From assembly GCA_019055375.1 (NCBI GenBank), contig JAHQIW010000367.1:124001-188000 (forward strand): DNA of 64,000 nt, given 5' to 3'. The translations under genes were made by a program, and so were the position numbers. The DNA is from Parelaphostrongylus tenuis. Taxonomy: Eukaryota > Nematoda > Chromadorea > Rhabditida > Metastrongylidae. Under the pieces are notes generated by a model. The model was not told the origin of the DNA. It saw only the letters and a list, made by a program, of their open reading frames with translations, and searched no databases. Below are positions 33,785 to 50,500 of the stretch, piece by piece. The stretch's first letter is position 1; each line of letters starts with the position of its first letter.

Positions 33785-35190
33785 CATTACTCGGCTTTAG
33801 GAGGGGCGATCGCTGGTGGGGATGAGGATGATAGGCGAGCCGAGCCGCCCGTCCGTGGTGTCCGTCCCCCTGCGCTCGTGGTTTGGTGGCTGATGACTGG
33901 CTGCGTGGCCGCTGAATGGCAGCAGACGGCGATGACTCGAGTGCATATCGATCGATTGTGTCGGTTGCTCGGTAGGGCGGGTGCGGGCGCCGCGGCGGCC
34001 AGCAGCGTCCGGCCGTCCGTCCGTCGTGGATGTGTCATTCCTTCGGGTGGGGTCTTGCCCGGGAGGATTTGCAACGATTTCATCATCCGCATTACTCATC
34101 GCCGTCTCTTAAGTGTCTCATCCAGACCCTTCTCGGCTTCGTCCCACTCTCACACTCAGGTGTCTATTCGAGATCAATTCGTTGCAGGACCCACTGAGGG
34201 CTAGCGGTTCGTTACGGTTTCTCGTGGGTCAGGATAGTTTTCCGCTTGGACTTAGGTTAGGATGAAGCTTTGAATATGTTAGAATTTCTTAGAAATACTG
34301 ACGTCATCCGGAATTTTCACTCTTGATCTAAATGGTTTAGTTTTTTAGTGAATTTTATGAATCAGTCGTTTTTTTCTAGACATTTTCGAAATGGTCTACG
34401 GTCATACGGGTGGTCGCAATTAACGTGGTTTTTATGGACTTGGGTGGACCCGACCTGACCCGGGGCGATTTCCGATCGCACTCGGGAATTTATGTGCCCC
34501 TTATCATCTTTCCTTATTGAATCGCATTGCTGTTTCGAATGTTTGAATGCTGTGTTTCGAGGACGATGACAGGAGGTGCGAGGGTTTTTTGAAATCCCCG
34601 AGAGGCAGCGATCATTCATTCATTCTTTCTGTTGTAATCGCGCGCTCCGTCCGTGTTCTGTTCACTCTGCTCTTCTGCGAACGATTGTCGATATGACGAA
34701 AGGAAGTCTCATCGTACGATTCCCGGTTGTATTCTGAGTTATAAGCCTTCATTCCCCCCTTATAAAACTCGTCGAATCGTCATGAGGTTCCTGACAAGCC
34801 CAGAGACTCAGAATCGGACTCAGAGAGTTGTCGTGAGGTCGTGAGGGCTTCCTGATTAACCCAGGTGATTCATAGAATCTCCATGGGCACTTCCTGACAA
34901 GCCGTCGGCGGCCCCTGTTTTGTCATCATTGTGGGTGGTGATGGTGGTGGTGGTGCAGAGTTTGTTTTTCTTTGCCACTCTGTCATCATTCAATTCGTTT
35001 GAAACTGTGCAGTCAATCGGTTGTTGTAATGTTTTTATACCAAAATAGCTGGCTGATCTGATCGTATAACGATCCAAAGATCGATGACAATGGAGAGCTC
35101 TGATCTGTTGAATGTCGCGGTTGTTTCGATTAGACGCTCGTCAAATAAAGACGTATGTCTCACTTCTGATCAGAAAGATATATCTTACTA
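33785..35190. other. GC-rich region between repeats, no gene established
   Basis: 33785-34100 is strongly GC- and CpG-rich. On the minus strand an open frame of 100 codons starts at an ATG at 34099 (MSNADDEIVANPPGQD) and is hydrophilic with many R, T, P and H. It could be a first coding exon of a minus-strand gene, but no good donor or partner exon is seen. The remainder (34200-35190) has no supported gene. Confidence 0.3.
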
Positions 35191-35194
35191 AACC

Positions 35195-35345
35195 GCTTTT
35201 TAACAGATCTATAATGTTACGAACATATGTTGGATAATATTGAACGATATGCAAAACTTGACCTAGGGCGGGAATCGAACTCGCATAATTTTATCCGTTC
35301 TAGAGGCGCATAAAACGCACTCGCACTATCGAGGCTGCTGTACTA
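35195..35345 (-). mobile_element. SINE family B copy
   Basis: Reverse copy: AACCGCTTTTTAACAG tail, AACGATATGCAAAACTTGAC body, AGGGCGGGAATCGAACTCGC (T-arm complement). The head is degenerate. It lies about 250 bp upstream of the rho-1 start. Confidence 0.75.
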
Positions 35346-35542
35346 TCACTGTTTCCGCGATACCAAGCTATCGACTTGTCAGCATCTTGTATTTCTCCAT
35401 ACTTTTTTCTTTCTGAGCATCTCGCTCTTGAGTGGAGTTAGATAGTTTTTTTTTCTCTATTTTTTGCGTTTTGTTCCGTTTATTTGCTCATATCGATCGC
35501 TGTTTCCATAATTGGCAGTCGTATTGAGAGCAATTGATAAAG

Positions 35543-35552
35543 GAACTTTCAG
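35543..35552 (+). promoter_or_regulatory. Probable trans-splice acceptor of rho-1
   Basis: GAACTTTCAG ends at 35552, 40 bases before the rho-1 ATG, with no good donor immediately upstream. In nematodes such a site near the start codon is usually where the spliced leader is added. Inference from position and consensus only. Confidence 0.45.
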
Positions 35553-35592
35553 GGATTCTGCACGGGTAGTCCCTCCTCGTTAGATAGTAATT

Positions 35593-39057
<3,465 letters not shown>

Positions 39058-39479
39058 TAGAATGTTTGTCTGCTTTTTTGCTTATACTGAACTCACCTAC
39101 GCATCACTGAGTGCAGCGTTTTCCTTTTCTTTAAATTTTCCACGAGGCAGAGCCATCGTTTTCCGAATGCTCCCGTGTAGCTGTCCTAAACTTCGTTCCT
39201 CTCTCTACCGATCTGCCAAGGTGCTGCCCGCACTAGCTATCGGCTGTTCGAGATCGAGTTCCTGATCATCTATATATGATCATCTGTGCTCCAAATTTAC
39301 TAGAAGGTATTCTGTCAGCCGATATCGTTTGTTATATCATTACTGGCCTCTTATTATGGTTTTGTTCATTACTTACTGATTATTTTGTAATGTTTAGATT
39401 GTTGCATTTTGCACTTTAAGAAAACCACATTTCTCTTATAACTTTATTGAGATAAATAATTAATTTTCCATTGCATCTG

Positions 39480-39900
39480 ACAAGGTTGTTCGACATCAAA
39501 AATCCTTATCAGGAGAAAAGGAGAACTAGAACAGTCGTTCAAGAAGTTGTTCATCTGCCTTGTGAGGTATGGTCACAGTGAGATCTGCGTTCTAAACAAC
39601 TTTCATTTACTTTTGTGGAACAAGCAGTCGCGGTTTTTACAACATTATATTTTATTGCACTTCTAAAAAGCCTAAAAAGTTTTTTTTAATGTTAATGTGC
39701 GACAGCATTGAGTAACCTTTTTAGTATTGTTTCTCAGTATGTGATAGAGATTCCGGTCCAACACTAATCTACATTGAAATTCCATAGATAAAAGCAGTAT
39801 AATTTTTGCAAAAAAAAAGGATGGTGGTACTTCTTCTAACATTTCCCAGCACCGACTGTCTATTCATCTCGGCATGCTCCAATATAATTCCTGATTTACT
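39480..39900. other. Downstream of rho-1, no gene
   Basis: AT-rich DNA between the rho-1 3' end and the Penelope-like element; nothing recognisable. Confidence 0.45.
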
Positions 39901-39901
39901 T

Positions 39902-41003
39902 CTTTAAGTCAAACACGAGATGTTATATTGAACATTATTTGACAGCTGACGTTTTGGCAGGTCGACTTCATCAGAGCCTGGAAAGGTCAAATTGTCCGCA
40001 ATCCAATCGGTCAAACACCTTCATTACTCCCTTAGATTCACCAGACCTAGATTTCAATCGCACCAAGCATAAAATCATCTCGCAACATACCGCTTTTTTA
40101 TATGTGTTCCACTGAATGATTCAAGTGGAGACCACCGGAAGGAGATCACATAGTAATGCACCTTACCCATCAAATCAACAGTCATATACACTGAGTCAAA
40201 TCATGAGTGATAACGAGGCATTCTTCCCTGCGGTTTATAGTTGGATTGGTGGTGTTAATCCAGTGTGCTTCCACGAATTTTCGCGTTGATGTTTTTTGTT
40301 CCTGCGCAAGCATGCTGACTGCGATCTCAAAAATTGGTCTCTGTATATTGAAAGATTGTAAAATATGTCCTAACGGCAGAGATGGTGATTGCATGAGCGT
40401 AGGCAAAGTCTACCTAATCTTTTGCAAAGCGTGTAGCGACAAATATGTTGGCGAGACGGGTAGGCCGCTCTATGCCGGCGTAAAACACCTAGCTGACAAG
40501 CGTCTTAATAGATGGAACACCCCGCTAAGGACGTTTAGAAAACAGAAACACGACCTAGTTGATTTTGCGGTCGAAGGCACCATCCTTGCGCTGGAACAAA
40601 AAAATCAGCGCGAAAAATTCTGGAAGCACTTTGGATTAACACCACCAATCCAACTATAAACCGCAGGGAGGAATGCCTCGTTATCACTCGTGAAATGAGT
40701 CAGCATATGAGACTGTTGTTTTGATGGGCAAGGTGCATTATGAGCCTATGTGATGTCCTTCCGCTCATCTCCACTCAAATCACTCAGTGGAGCACATATA
40801 AAAAGCGCTGAGTATGCTGAGAGTTGATTTTCTGCCTGATACGACTGAAATTTAGGTCTGGTGATTTTTTCTAGGGTATTAATGAAGGTGTTTGACTGAT
40901 TGGATTGCCGACAATTTGACCTTTCCAGGCTCTGAAGAAGGCGAACTGCCGAAGCGTCAGCTGTCAAATAATGTTAAATGTAACATCTCGTGTTTGGCTT
41001 AAA
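39902..41003 (+). mobile_element. Penelope-like retroelement remnant with long inverted repeats
   Basis: Left arm 39902 to about 40315 and right arm about 40590-41003 are imperfect reverse complements of about 410 bp, from CTTTAAG(T/C)CAAACACGAG at the outer ends inward into the coding region. The unique centre carries a GIY-YIG endonuclease frame. Near both outer ends there is a hammerhead-like motif: at 40935-40965 on + CTCTGAAGAAGGCGAACTGC then CGAAGCGTCAGCTG, and on - in the left arm CTCTGATGAAG..CCTGCC..AAAACGTCAGCTG. An endonuclease domain together with ribozyme-like terminal repeats and partial inverted copies is characteristic of Penelope-like elements. The reverse transcriptase part is missing. 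Confidence 0.75.
40207..40659 (+). CDS. GIY-YIG endonuclease domain fragment of a Penelope-like element
   Basis: The domain lies in the C-terminal two thirds of a 150-codon frame. It has a cysteine-containing linker (CILKDCKICPNGRDGDC), then VYLIFCKACSDKYVGETGRP, the GIY-YIG core with the catalytic-type R after GETG, and a KHLADKR helix. In complete elements this domain sits C-terminal to the reverse transcriptase and nicks the target DNA for insertion. Here the N-terminal 35 or so codons are the inverted copy of the 3' end and are not real protein, so the true domain starts near 40310. The frame is intact to TAA but the element as a whole is truncated; it is probably not expressed. Confidence 0.75.
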   Translation: MITRHSSLRFIVGLVVLIQCASTNFRVDVFCSCASMLTAISKIGLCILKDCKICPNGRDGDCMSVGKVYLIFCKACSDKYVGETGRPLYAGVKHLADKRLNRWNTPLRTFRKQKHDLVDFAVEGTILALEQKNQREKFWKHFGLTPPIQL

Positions 41004-41009
41004 GAAAAA

Positions 41010-42430
41010 AATTAGAAAGAAAAGGATGGACAAACACGCATGGTTTTTCAAATTCCTAATGATTTCTAAGGGAAAAAGTACTTGACTGAAGTGAAAAGAA
41101 ATAGAATTGAAGTATAGAAGAAGTAGGTACAGCAAAATCTCGAGAAAGTGTACGAACGCTCCTATTTCCAACACAGACCGCTTTTATCTATCTAGTCTTG
41201 GGGTATTACTTATATGGGGCCAAATTTGTTCGGTGGCAATCGTCAGACGTCTGGGTTCGAATCCATGAGGGTGTCATTTATGAGTACCATGAATTGTTTT
41301 CGACTTGTAAAGGCGGCGGAAATGAATCATATGCACATCTGGTTATTTTCCAAAATGCTGTCTTAGGTGACAATCACGTCTTATGACATCGCTATGGTCC
41401 AGAATTCGTAAACAACTTTCGTGAAGAGTTTTCGAAGCAAACGTAAGAAAGTTTGGAAAGATAGCCGCGATGATTTCTCGCTCACTTTTTTTTGGACATA
41501 ATGACCTTGCGTGGGGCCTACTTAGTCTCAAATCCTTGTTCTTAACGCCATGTTGGCATATAAGGTGTGAGAAGTTTATGAGCTTATAACTTCTAGGATG
41601 TAGTTTGTTCTGGTCCTGGAACTGTTCCTGCTGGCATGATTCAGACCGCAAGTCAAATTTTACAAGAGTCGTATGCTTGCCCTTCAACAGAAATTTCGGT
41701 GCCTTTTTATGGTTAAATTCATAGGAAAGCAAAACGAGAAAGAAAGCCTTTTCTTTTCATTTATGAAGGTATAGTTAGTTATCTATGTTCGTTCATCAGC
41801 GTTAATAATGGGACATAAATTTACCGAGAGTTTTAACTAACACATTTTTTCACAAAGGCTTTTTGATCCTGGTCGCAGTAGTTCCCTTTTCTACCTGCAT
41901 CGATATAAATCTTCCTTCATAGCATCCGATATTTTTCGTCGCCCTTGTCAAGTGTGTTACGATCAGACAGTTGTGTTAGAATAACGATCTGTGCATGAAG
42001 AACTGAGGCGTAATCGGCCGAGTTTCATGAGAACTTAGGGGTCCTTGGTTAGACTTCCTCAATACGCTTCACATAGGGAGGGGAGAGGAGGGGGAAATCC
42101 CGTTCTGTTCTTTATGTTCACGTCATATGTTAGCTTTTTGCATTGAGCAATGACATTTCTCAGCATGCAGGAAAAGTTTAAATTACGATTTGAACCATCG
42201 AACGGACGTGATCTTTTTCACTAACCTTTCTATTGAGGCGTTGAACTCTTGGCTACGCTATTAACATTTTGTGAAAAGAGCTGCTCTTTGTGAATAACGA
42301 GGACATCGTCATCTAATTAGCATACGTCGGATTTTTCCGCTTTGTCTCTCCCATGACAACACTATGTGACGTTCAGCAGGTTTTGTGGTGACGTGCTGTG
42401 GTCGGGACTAGTAAGTGATCCTTGTACCAG
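41010..42430. other. Interval between Penelope-like element and urocanase exons
   Basis: The last coding exon of the minus-strand urocanase gene is expected here but was not identified. A tRNA-like patch lies at about 41215-41285 (CTGGGTTCGAATCC B-box-like). Open frames are otherwise chance. Confidence 0.35.
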
Positions 42431-42439
42431 AACGATAGT

Positions 42440-42440
<1 letters not shown>

Positions 42441-42493
<53 letters not shown>

Positions 42494-42538
42494 GTGTATA
42501 TATGGATATATGTATATATAGATGTAGATATATAATTA
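42441..42538. repeat. TA microsatellite
   Basis: Pure TA from 42441 to about 42484, followed by TATATG/GATATA variants. It lies just downstream of the last identified urocanase exon. Confidence 0.9.
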
Positions 42539-42579
42539 TTGATAGTACTTGCTTAATAGAATGTACTTTTGCATCTTAC

Positions 42580-45500
42580 CACTTCCTGTGCTCTCTTAAT
42601 CGCCTCTTGTGCTTTTTCATTACCCGACCAGCTACGCCGTGCCACTCCATTAGAGACATCCCATTGAAGCATAGCTCGAGCACGGTGGGCTGCTTCCTAG
42701 ATGGACCACGATTGTTCCATATATATAGAGAAATTCTAAGTGAACATGCATGTGATAGTGATGCAGCATACAATAATGATCAGACTGAAGATCTTCCAGA
42801 TTCGAATAGTTTCAAAGGCAATGAGCGTAAAAGGACATGAAGTTGGAGGGTCAGACGAGAGGGAAGCCGTAGGATAAAGGAGATAGTGCGATGGACGCAA
42901 GGACATAATTACTATTTCATTGACAAGACTTTGGTGGGTTAAAAGTGTAGTTACAGATGATTTTACGATAATCTATGCTGTCACACTATAAAAAATTGAA
43001 GTGTCTGCTGGTGAATAGACGTAACGTTGATAAGTTCTAGCTTTAACTTTACTTGCAAAACATTTTTAGAAAACAATCCACTACATTGAGGATGTCGAAT
43101 GAAGGGGGGACCATCTCGGCAAAACTACTCTCTTGGATTGACATCGTTTTGGCATTCCTTTTTCGAGACATGGGGAGTCGACAGGTTTTCCGCTCAAACG
43201 CTCTTTGCATAATTTCGTTTCAATTCCTTATCACATGGTAGTTTTCACTCCTTTTCTTGCAAAGAGTTTACCAGTCGGTAGCCCATTCGACATTCGAGTT
43301 TTCGCTGAGCGTATAAATTGAATTTAGTCAGTACACGTGATATATATTATTGTGCTGCCCATGGTCTTCTTAACCATTTTCTAGTGAGTTCTGCTTTTCA
43401 TTGACTCCACGCTACATATTGCTACAAAACCAAAACCTTGTTGAAATGAATCAATGACTGACCTTTCGATACAAGACATTTTCTTCACTGAATTATCAGA
43501 ATGGACCATATTTTTGGCTTGTATTCTTACCTCGGATCCATCGAGAACCATTCCGAATCCTCCGTTGATGACATCACCCCATCCCACACCGCCCCCATTG
43601 TGCAGTGACACCCATGTCGCGCCTCGGAATGAGTCACCTAAACAGTGAGTGTTCTTCAATCGTGAAAAAAAAAATGGGAATGAAAAGGTCATCAGAATAA
43701 TGGAAAACAGAACTTTTGGACTTTAACTTCAATTTCAGATTTCGAACACCTTTGCACAATCGAGCTAATCAAGGCTTCAAAATATTTTGCTCTTATTCAT
43801 CCCTTGCCTACTCAACACTGCACATAGACTGTAGTCCTTGTTAGCTCAGTGAGTCAAGTGGTCGCAAATATTCTGCTAACAAAAGTAACAAGTTATTGTC
43901 TCAAAAAATATACTGTGCTGTCGGTGTTAGATGCATCCATTATTCTTATTGTGTAACGCGACCATTATATTCCTACAACAACACGAATACTACCTATGGA
44001 GTTATCTTGAGTTGGAAAATTCTCTAACATATATTTACTTAGAATAAGGTGTAGTAGAAGGCCATTAAGTGGTAAATCACTGAAAGCTCATACCAATAAC
44101 ATTCTGAACCGCCATATCGGCCGTGTACGCACTACCATCAGTGATATTAGACGTCTCACGAAATGGCGAATCAGTTCCGGAGACATCGTGATGATCTCGT
44201 GAAATGACGATAGGGGCCTTTAAAGACAAAAATATAACCTATGGGTTTCATTCTAGTCACAGATGAAAAAGATTTTTGATTTCGTTGTGTTCAAACCTCA
44301 GCTCTTATAGCTTTTAGGCTTGAAATCTGTCTACATGAGAGCACCATGCTTTTTGTTGTCGAACTTATTAAACTGCTAAAGAGCATTTGAATGCAGTTGA
44401 CACTCGAGAAGCAATAACGATTGAAATCACGTAGTCCTTTTTTTTTTCTTGTTTTTTTGGAAATCTGTGGGTACCGTGCAACGCTTCTACTTTCGGCTTT
44501 TTTTGCTTGCACCAAATAGGACTGGCTTTGAATTGCTTACTTCTGGCATTGCAGTCTCAGAGTCGATGACTCTAGTATCTAAAAGATTGAAGGTTCCTTT
44601 ATACATGCCTTCCTACAAGCAATCATCAGATCGTGTACCTTTTTCATCTCAATTTGTAGTGTATTGTTACCGTGAAGATGTATTAAGTTGTAACTTTTGT
44701 CGTGTTCCATGCACGACTCATTTTCAGAATCTTAAATGAGGCCATTTCTCTTCGCTTCATATGAATCTTGCTTACATTTAGAGAGGTTATCTACGGACTT
44801 TACTCTGCGTATCAATAAAAAAGAGATGTAGTTTTCGTGCATAAGTTTGCAATGAATTTGAAGACAAAAATAAAAATGAGTAGTGGGATTTTGCTTTTGT
44901 TCTAATTAATCCTCGTGCATTGGATATGCTCAAGTGTCGAAACAGTGAACGAGAATCACATTTCCGGTTCAAAAATATGTTGAGCATCTAACAGCAAAAA
45001 GTATCCATAATTTCTTCTGTATGATTTTTTTTCCTTACATATGAGAAATATTTATTCTTTCGATTTTACAACATCTCTTCATATAGTTTCTCGTTCTTTT
45101 TCGGTACGGTCTTCAAACTGTGAATGAGTCACGAACAATTCAGTGAAGGTCAATCAATGGAACTTTGTGACAGAGCTGCTAAGGGATGTTTTGTACATTG
45201 AATTTCTTTTCGAACATCTACTACGTGACGTGATGATCCGAATGTACTCTCCGCATCAATGCAGTAAGTGAGTGCCATGTGAACGAACACAGCATTTCTA
45301 ACACAAGGAACGCTGTCGGCTTGTTCAAGTTAACGAATAGCATCGCGTGTAACAAATAAGACAACCTCAACGAAACCACTTTTTTGCGATGTTCGAAACA
45401 TGTCTCTTTGTCTTTTCATGAGGATGAAAAGCATGAAGTATAAGCGTTCGATGCTGTTCAATCGCTAAGGGATGCGCTATGCATTCGACTCCACTAGGTA

Positions 45501-47518
45501 TTGAAAGTGATTGAATGCATGTCTGATTGAAACAGTGACTTATGTTGGCCTATGATGTATCAAGTCAGTGCTTTTATCTCAGAAAAGTCCGATGCAAGTT
45601 GTTGACGTGGGAGGAAGAAGTTTCGAGGGCTCACTTCGCAAAATCGAACCAACGACGACACGCCACGTAGGGCACATTTACTCACGGTCCGTTGGTTCTT
45701 GAGGACGGCAGGAAATCTTCTCTAGCTTTTTCATATTGAATATATAAATGTATTCTTTGTGAATTATCACTAAAATGACTAGAAATATCGTGCAAAGTTA
45801 ATGTGCAGCCTTGGTTTTTAAATTTAGGACATAGTTCACATTCGAAACTCTGGACAGGTCGTATCAAAATCATGTTATAAGATATTTATCAGTGTACGAA
45901 AATTATATGGGTTGATGTATAATCAATTAGGATTTCTTCTATTCAACCGCTTATAGCAGTGGTAAGATGTCATATATATAACCACTAATGCTCAGTAGAG
46001 GAGCGCATGTGGCGTAGTGGTTAGAGGTGCTCTGCGTTGCAAACGAGCTCAACGGCGCGATCTCGCGTTAATGACTCACCAAGCCATCCATCCCTCCGGA
46101 GTCGATAAATTGGTACCGGACTGGTCTCAGACTTGTCTGGGAGGATGAGCAGCACTGACCCGGTTCAGCGACAGGCCACCACGAGTCATTGTAAAGGCCA
46201 GTTATGCATTCAATTACCTCAGACGAAGTTAAAAATTGAAAACGAATGCATGACATATCCCTTAGAATTTGATCAACGTCGAGAGTTTTATTCTTTAGAG
46301 CTTTCAATGTTGAGTGATATGTAAAAGTTTGAAGGTCAGACGGATTCGAACCTGCATTTCAGTCTTTCAACGGACACGTGCTAACCATTGCACTACCACG
46401 CTCCTATATGGATTGAACTCAAACATTTTACCTATTGTGATGATGTTACTCCGGCAGCATTCATAGACGAACTCGTATTCAATCTTACATCAAGAAACTG
46501 TTCAACTTTGACTAACTTACAGATACTCTTTGACTTTTGACAGCTTCGTTGAAAGCCAGTGCGAGTGCAATTCGCCCTTCTTGATCAGAGTATAGAATTC
46601 TGGCTTGACTTCCGACAACAAGACGGTTAGCAGCTGCACCTTCAACCCACTTTTTATTGTCGTGGTACTGCTGGCGTACGTGACTCGGTACTGCAAAAAG
46701 GCAGTTGTGCGACTAAACAATTTGGACATGAAAGCCACTAAATGATCAGCTATCAAACTTTTCTCAGCACCCTATCGGGTTGATAAAGATGTGCTTATGA
46801 CTACCAATAAGTCCAGAATTGGTAATCAATGACCATTTATTCTTGATGCAAGCAAACAGGTGACATTAGCAGAACCGAAGAATGATGACGCTTCATGTCA
46901 GGACACCAATGAGCCAATCTATGCATAAATCAGATGTTCGTTTTTTAGATCGTGTAGTGACTCAAAAGTGCATGCATTTCCATTTGTCTTTTCTATGATG
47001 GATCCGACTATTGCTTAGTTACGCCTTGCTGTTGAAATCACAGTCGTGACCGTCCAATAGTTGTCGTGAAAACGAATAATGTGTCTGTCCAGATTGATTT
47101 CGTATATCTTGGCACCCTTGATCGCTAGAAATTGTTGTAATTTTGACTTCTCTCTCACTTCTGAGGTCAGAATAGGATGTTCTCTGTCCTCTTATTACAG
47201 ACCCACATCTTTAATGTTTCCATAATCTCTACAAGCCGCTTGCTTCTTTCTGCCAATCTCTGAAGTTAATTCTATTATCACTTGACTTCTCGATGGGCCT
47301 GAGCAGACCAAAGTGTAATTAGGATAAAATTCAATCGAAAACTCCAATAACTGCTGGCAGTTCTTCACTCCTTATCGGGTTTCCGGATTGAAATAACTAA
47401 CTTGCTCGATCTTAGGAATCACCTTTTGTTGCACATCTGAGCCCGATAATTGAGGTGATTAATCGTTGACAGAAAACAGGTGTAATTCTATGTGTACATG
47501 CCTAATATTGTTAATTCA

Positions 47519-47576
<58 letters not shown>

Positions 47577-50500
47577 TATATGCATTTATTTATTCGTATT
47601 CCTGCATGTGAATATTTGTAATTATCTAGGTTAAATCTCACCATCATCTTTCATAAGACTGTCGATCACTTCACATGAGATCTTATCCGTCTGTGCAAGA
47701 TCTTCTGCTTTTTGAGAGGTGCACACCCAGCGGAATGGTCCGAAACCCATAGAGAAGATGTCGCTGAAATTAAAGAAGCCATTAGTCTATTACTATTCAC
47801 CGATGTGATATTCGTTGTTGAAGATTGCATTGAAGCAACAAACTGTGACTTCTGCTTGAGATTAGAGTTTATGATTGCGACCCAATCCACCTACAGCATT
47901 ACACAGTAATCATATAATTTTAGTCAACGGAGTTTATGCAGTATTTATGACCACAACCTTTTCGCAAATGCTATTATGCTTCTAGGACCACCTTTATGGA
48001 CAACGGTGTTGGAAGCTTTGACGAAATGAAAAAATAAGTTCGGACCTCATGGATTGTGAAAACGCACCATCCATGCTTCCAAAAAAGGTATCATTTGAAC
48101 CAGCATAAGCCTCAGATATCTAAGCTCGACTGTGACTGCGAGTTAAACGCAGTGCTACTTACTATCTTCGAAAATCATCCACATTACTGAGTAGTAGAAG
48201 TTTCACGGCTGGGAAATCTCTCAGATTTTGCTATATTTGTTTAGTTCTGCTAACAATTTTGAGTCTTTTACTAAGGATAACTTCGATGGCCTTCATTTTC
48301 CTCCGTTCTCAAATACTTATTTAGCCTTCTTATTTTGCCCTACATGAAAAAAAGTGATGCACTATGGCTTTGTAGCTCGACTCTTACCCCATGATATCTT
48401 GCATATAGGACGGATATCTAAACGTTTTATTGTCCTTGGCCTGCGGATGGAGCATATTAGCTCCTGCTCGTTCACACTCCAGCAAAAATGCATTGCCGTA
48501 ATCCCAGAAGTGCATTCCTCGAGCACACAGCTTGTCAATAGCCGCAATTTGACGAAGAAGGCTGAAACATGTGACGATAATGGGAATTTTTCTGAGGTCT
48601 TCGAAAGTTGGGAATAATTACTTGCCTGTTCTGGACCAGTTTTTTGAAGCGCTCCGGCTCATCGGTCATCATCGTGTTCGCTTCCTCTACACTTACGTCC
48701 ACCGGATAATAGCCACCCAAAAATGGATTGTGCAATGATGTTTGGTCGGAGCCGAGATCCACCAAAAGTTCCGGTTCTGCCGCCAAACGCTCCCTTTGAA
48801 ATTATTTTATAGATTAATAGTAACATAAAAATGTTTATTTTTGAGATACATTGAAGAAAACTCTCACGGTTTTCACCTCATACAATTGAATTACCCTAAT
48901 ATAAATTTTTTCCACTAGTTTAATTTTTAAGCTTTGAAATTCGCAAGTAATTGTATAACACATTGACAAATATGTTTGCTAAGACAAGCTTCAACAAAAT
49001 TCAAATTTCATGCCTTTTTAACTCGCGATAATGTTTCTGTTTGGGGAAGAACGAAAATAGAAAGCTGTTTGAGCTGCTTTTTGCATGGTGAGTTTGATTA
49101 TGGTGATATATATATGTATATATATATAGTCATTCAATAATTTTGAACTAACAATGTGAGCAAAGCTGAACATTATCCGCATTGAGAATCAAATGGAAGT
49201 CATATTAGTTTAAAACTCACCACAAGTCTACCACATTTCCAAGATAACCTATACTGATTGTCTTTTTCTGTTTTCTAAACTTTCTGATGAGCTCCACAAT
49301 TTTGCTAAGATCACATGAATATTCGTCAAGCCAACCCTGGTTGTACCGTTTCATAAGGGCGTCAGAGCATACCTAAGCAGAAAAAATGACACCCTTACGA
49401 TTTTCACCATTTGATGTGACGTAATAACAGGAAACCTGAGCATCTTTCTTTGTTTTCCTGGATAACGAAAATTACAATAAATTTGAAATCACCTCAGCAA
49501 CCACGGAAATGCAGCCGGCGATACTGGAGGCTTTCGGCTGAGCTCCGCTCATTCCACCTAGCCCAGCCGTGACAAAAACTTTACCAGCAAGGTTTTCAAC
49601 ACCGAGATAACGTCGTCCGGCATTCATTATTGTGATCTGAATTTGAAAGCAGTGCTCATTTGAATCAGTATACCATATTCTTGATAATAACGTTATAGAT
49701 AATTTCGAAACGATCCAAAATTCAAAATTCTGCTCTTCGGTGACAAGTTTTCTTTGTCCAAGAAATATCAAAATCCTGTGATTGCTAATTCACACATTTG
49801 ATTATCGAAGATCCGCCTTAATTTGAGGTTTCCAATTTTTTTTTATAACCTGAATTTTCTAGATGGCATTCTCTTTAGTCGCAGTGCTTTCAACAATAGT
49901 AAGCAACAATACTACGACAACTGAAAACCTGAGTCCGCCAATATTAATTTTTTGGAATTGACTTCCTCGAGAACCTTCCAGCAAAAATAATATTAATTTC
50001 TTAGTAGCCTAAAATAGTTTTATTTCACAACAGAAAATTCCCACCGTTGTGCCGTGAACAATTCCTTGAGGGCCAATATAGCAATAACTTCCAGCTGTCA
50101 TTTGACCATATTGTGTGACACCGATAGCGAACAACTTGTCGTATAATGACTTTGTGGAAAAATTCGGAATCATCTGAAAAATTCAATTAGTGGCGATTTC
50201 GTGTCCTATATAAAAACTTCCTCATTATTTTCATCATTACTGGTCTCTGCAATTCAAATACAATCGCTATAATATTTGGAAGAATGAGTGTAAAAGAAAT
50301 ATTCAGAATAAACTCTCAACCATATACCATGCCGTTAGTTATAGTTACTCTTGGCGCGTCTGCATGGCTCGGAAATAGCCCCAAAGGATGCCCGGAGTAG
50401 ATGACAAGAGTTTGCTGAGAAGACATTCGAAGCAAATAGAGAAGCACCAGACGAAACTGTAACCGAATCATCAATGAATTGAATCCCGCTCATTATTTCA

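Noticed and set aside
33797..34099. Minus-strand 100-codon frame as a first exon
   Set aside because: Plausible start but no convincing donor or downstream exon; GC-rich DNA yields long frames by chance, and the plus strand is open too.
41215..41285. tRNA gene suggested by CTGGGTTCGAATCC
   Set aside because: Only a B-box-like word; no A-box at the right distance and no cloverleaf.
43454..43648. Plus-strand 64-codon frame
   Set aside because: It is the antisense shadow of the urocanase exon at 43531-43637.
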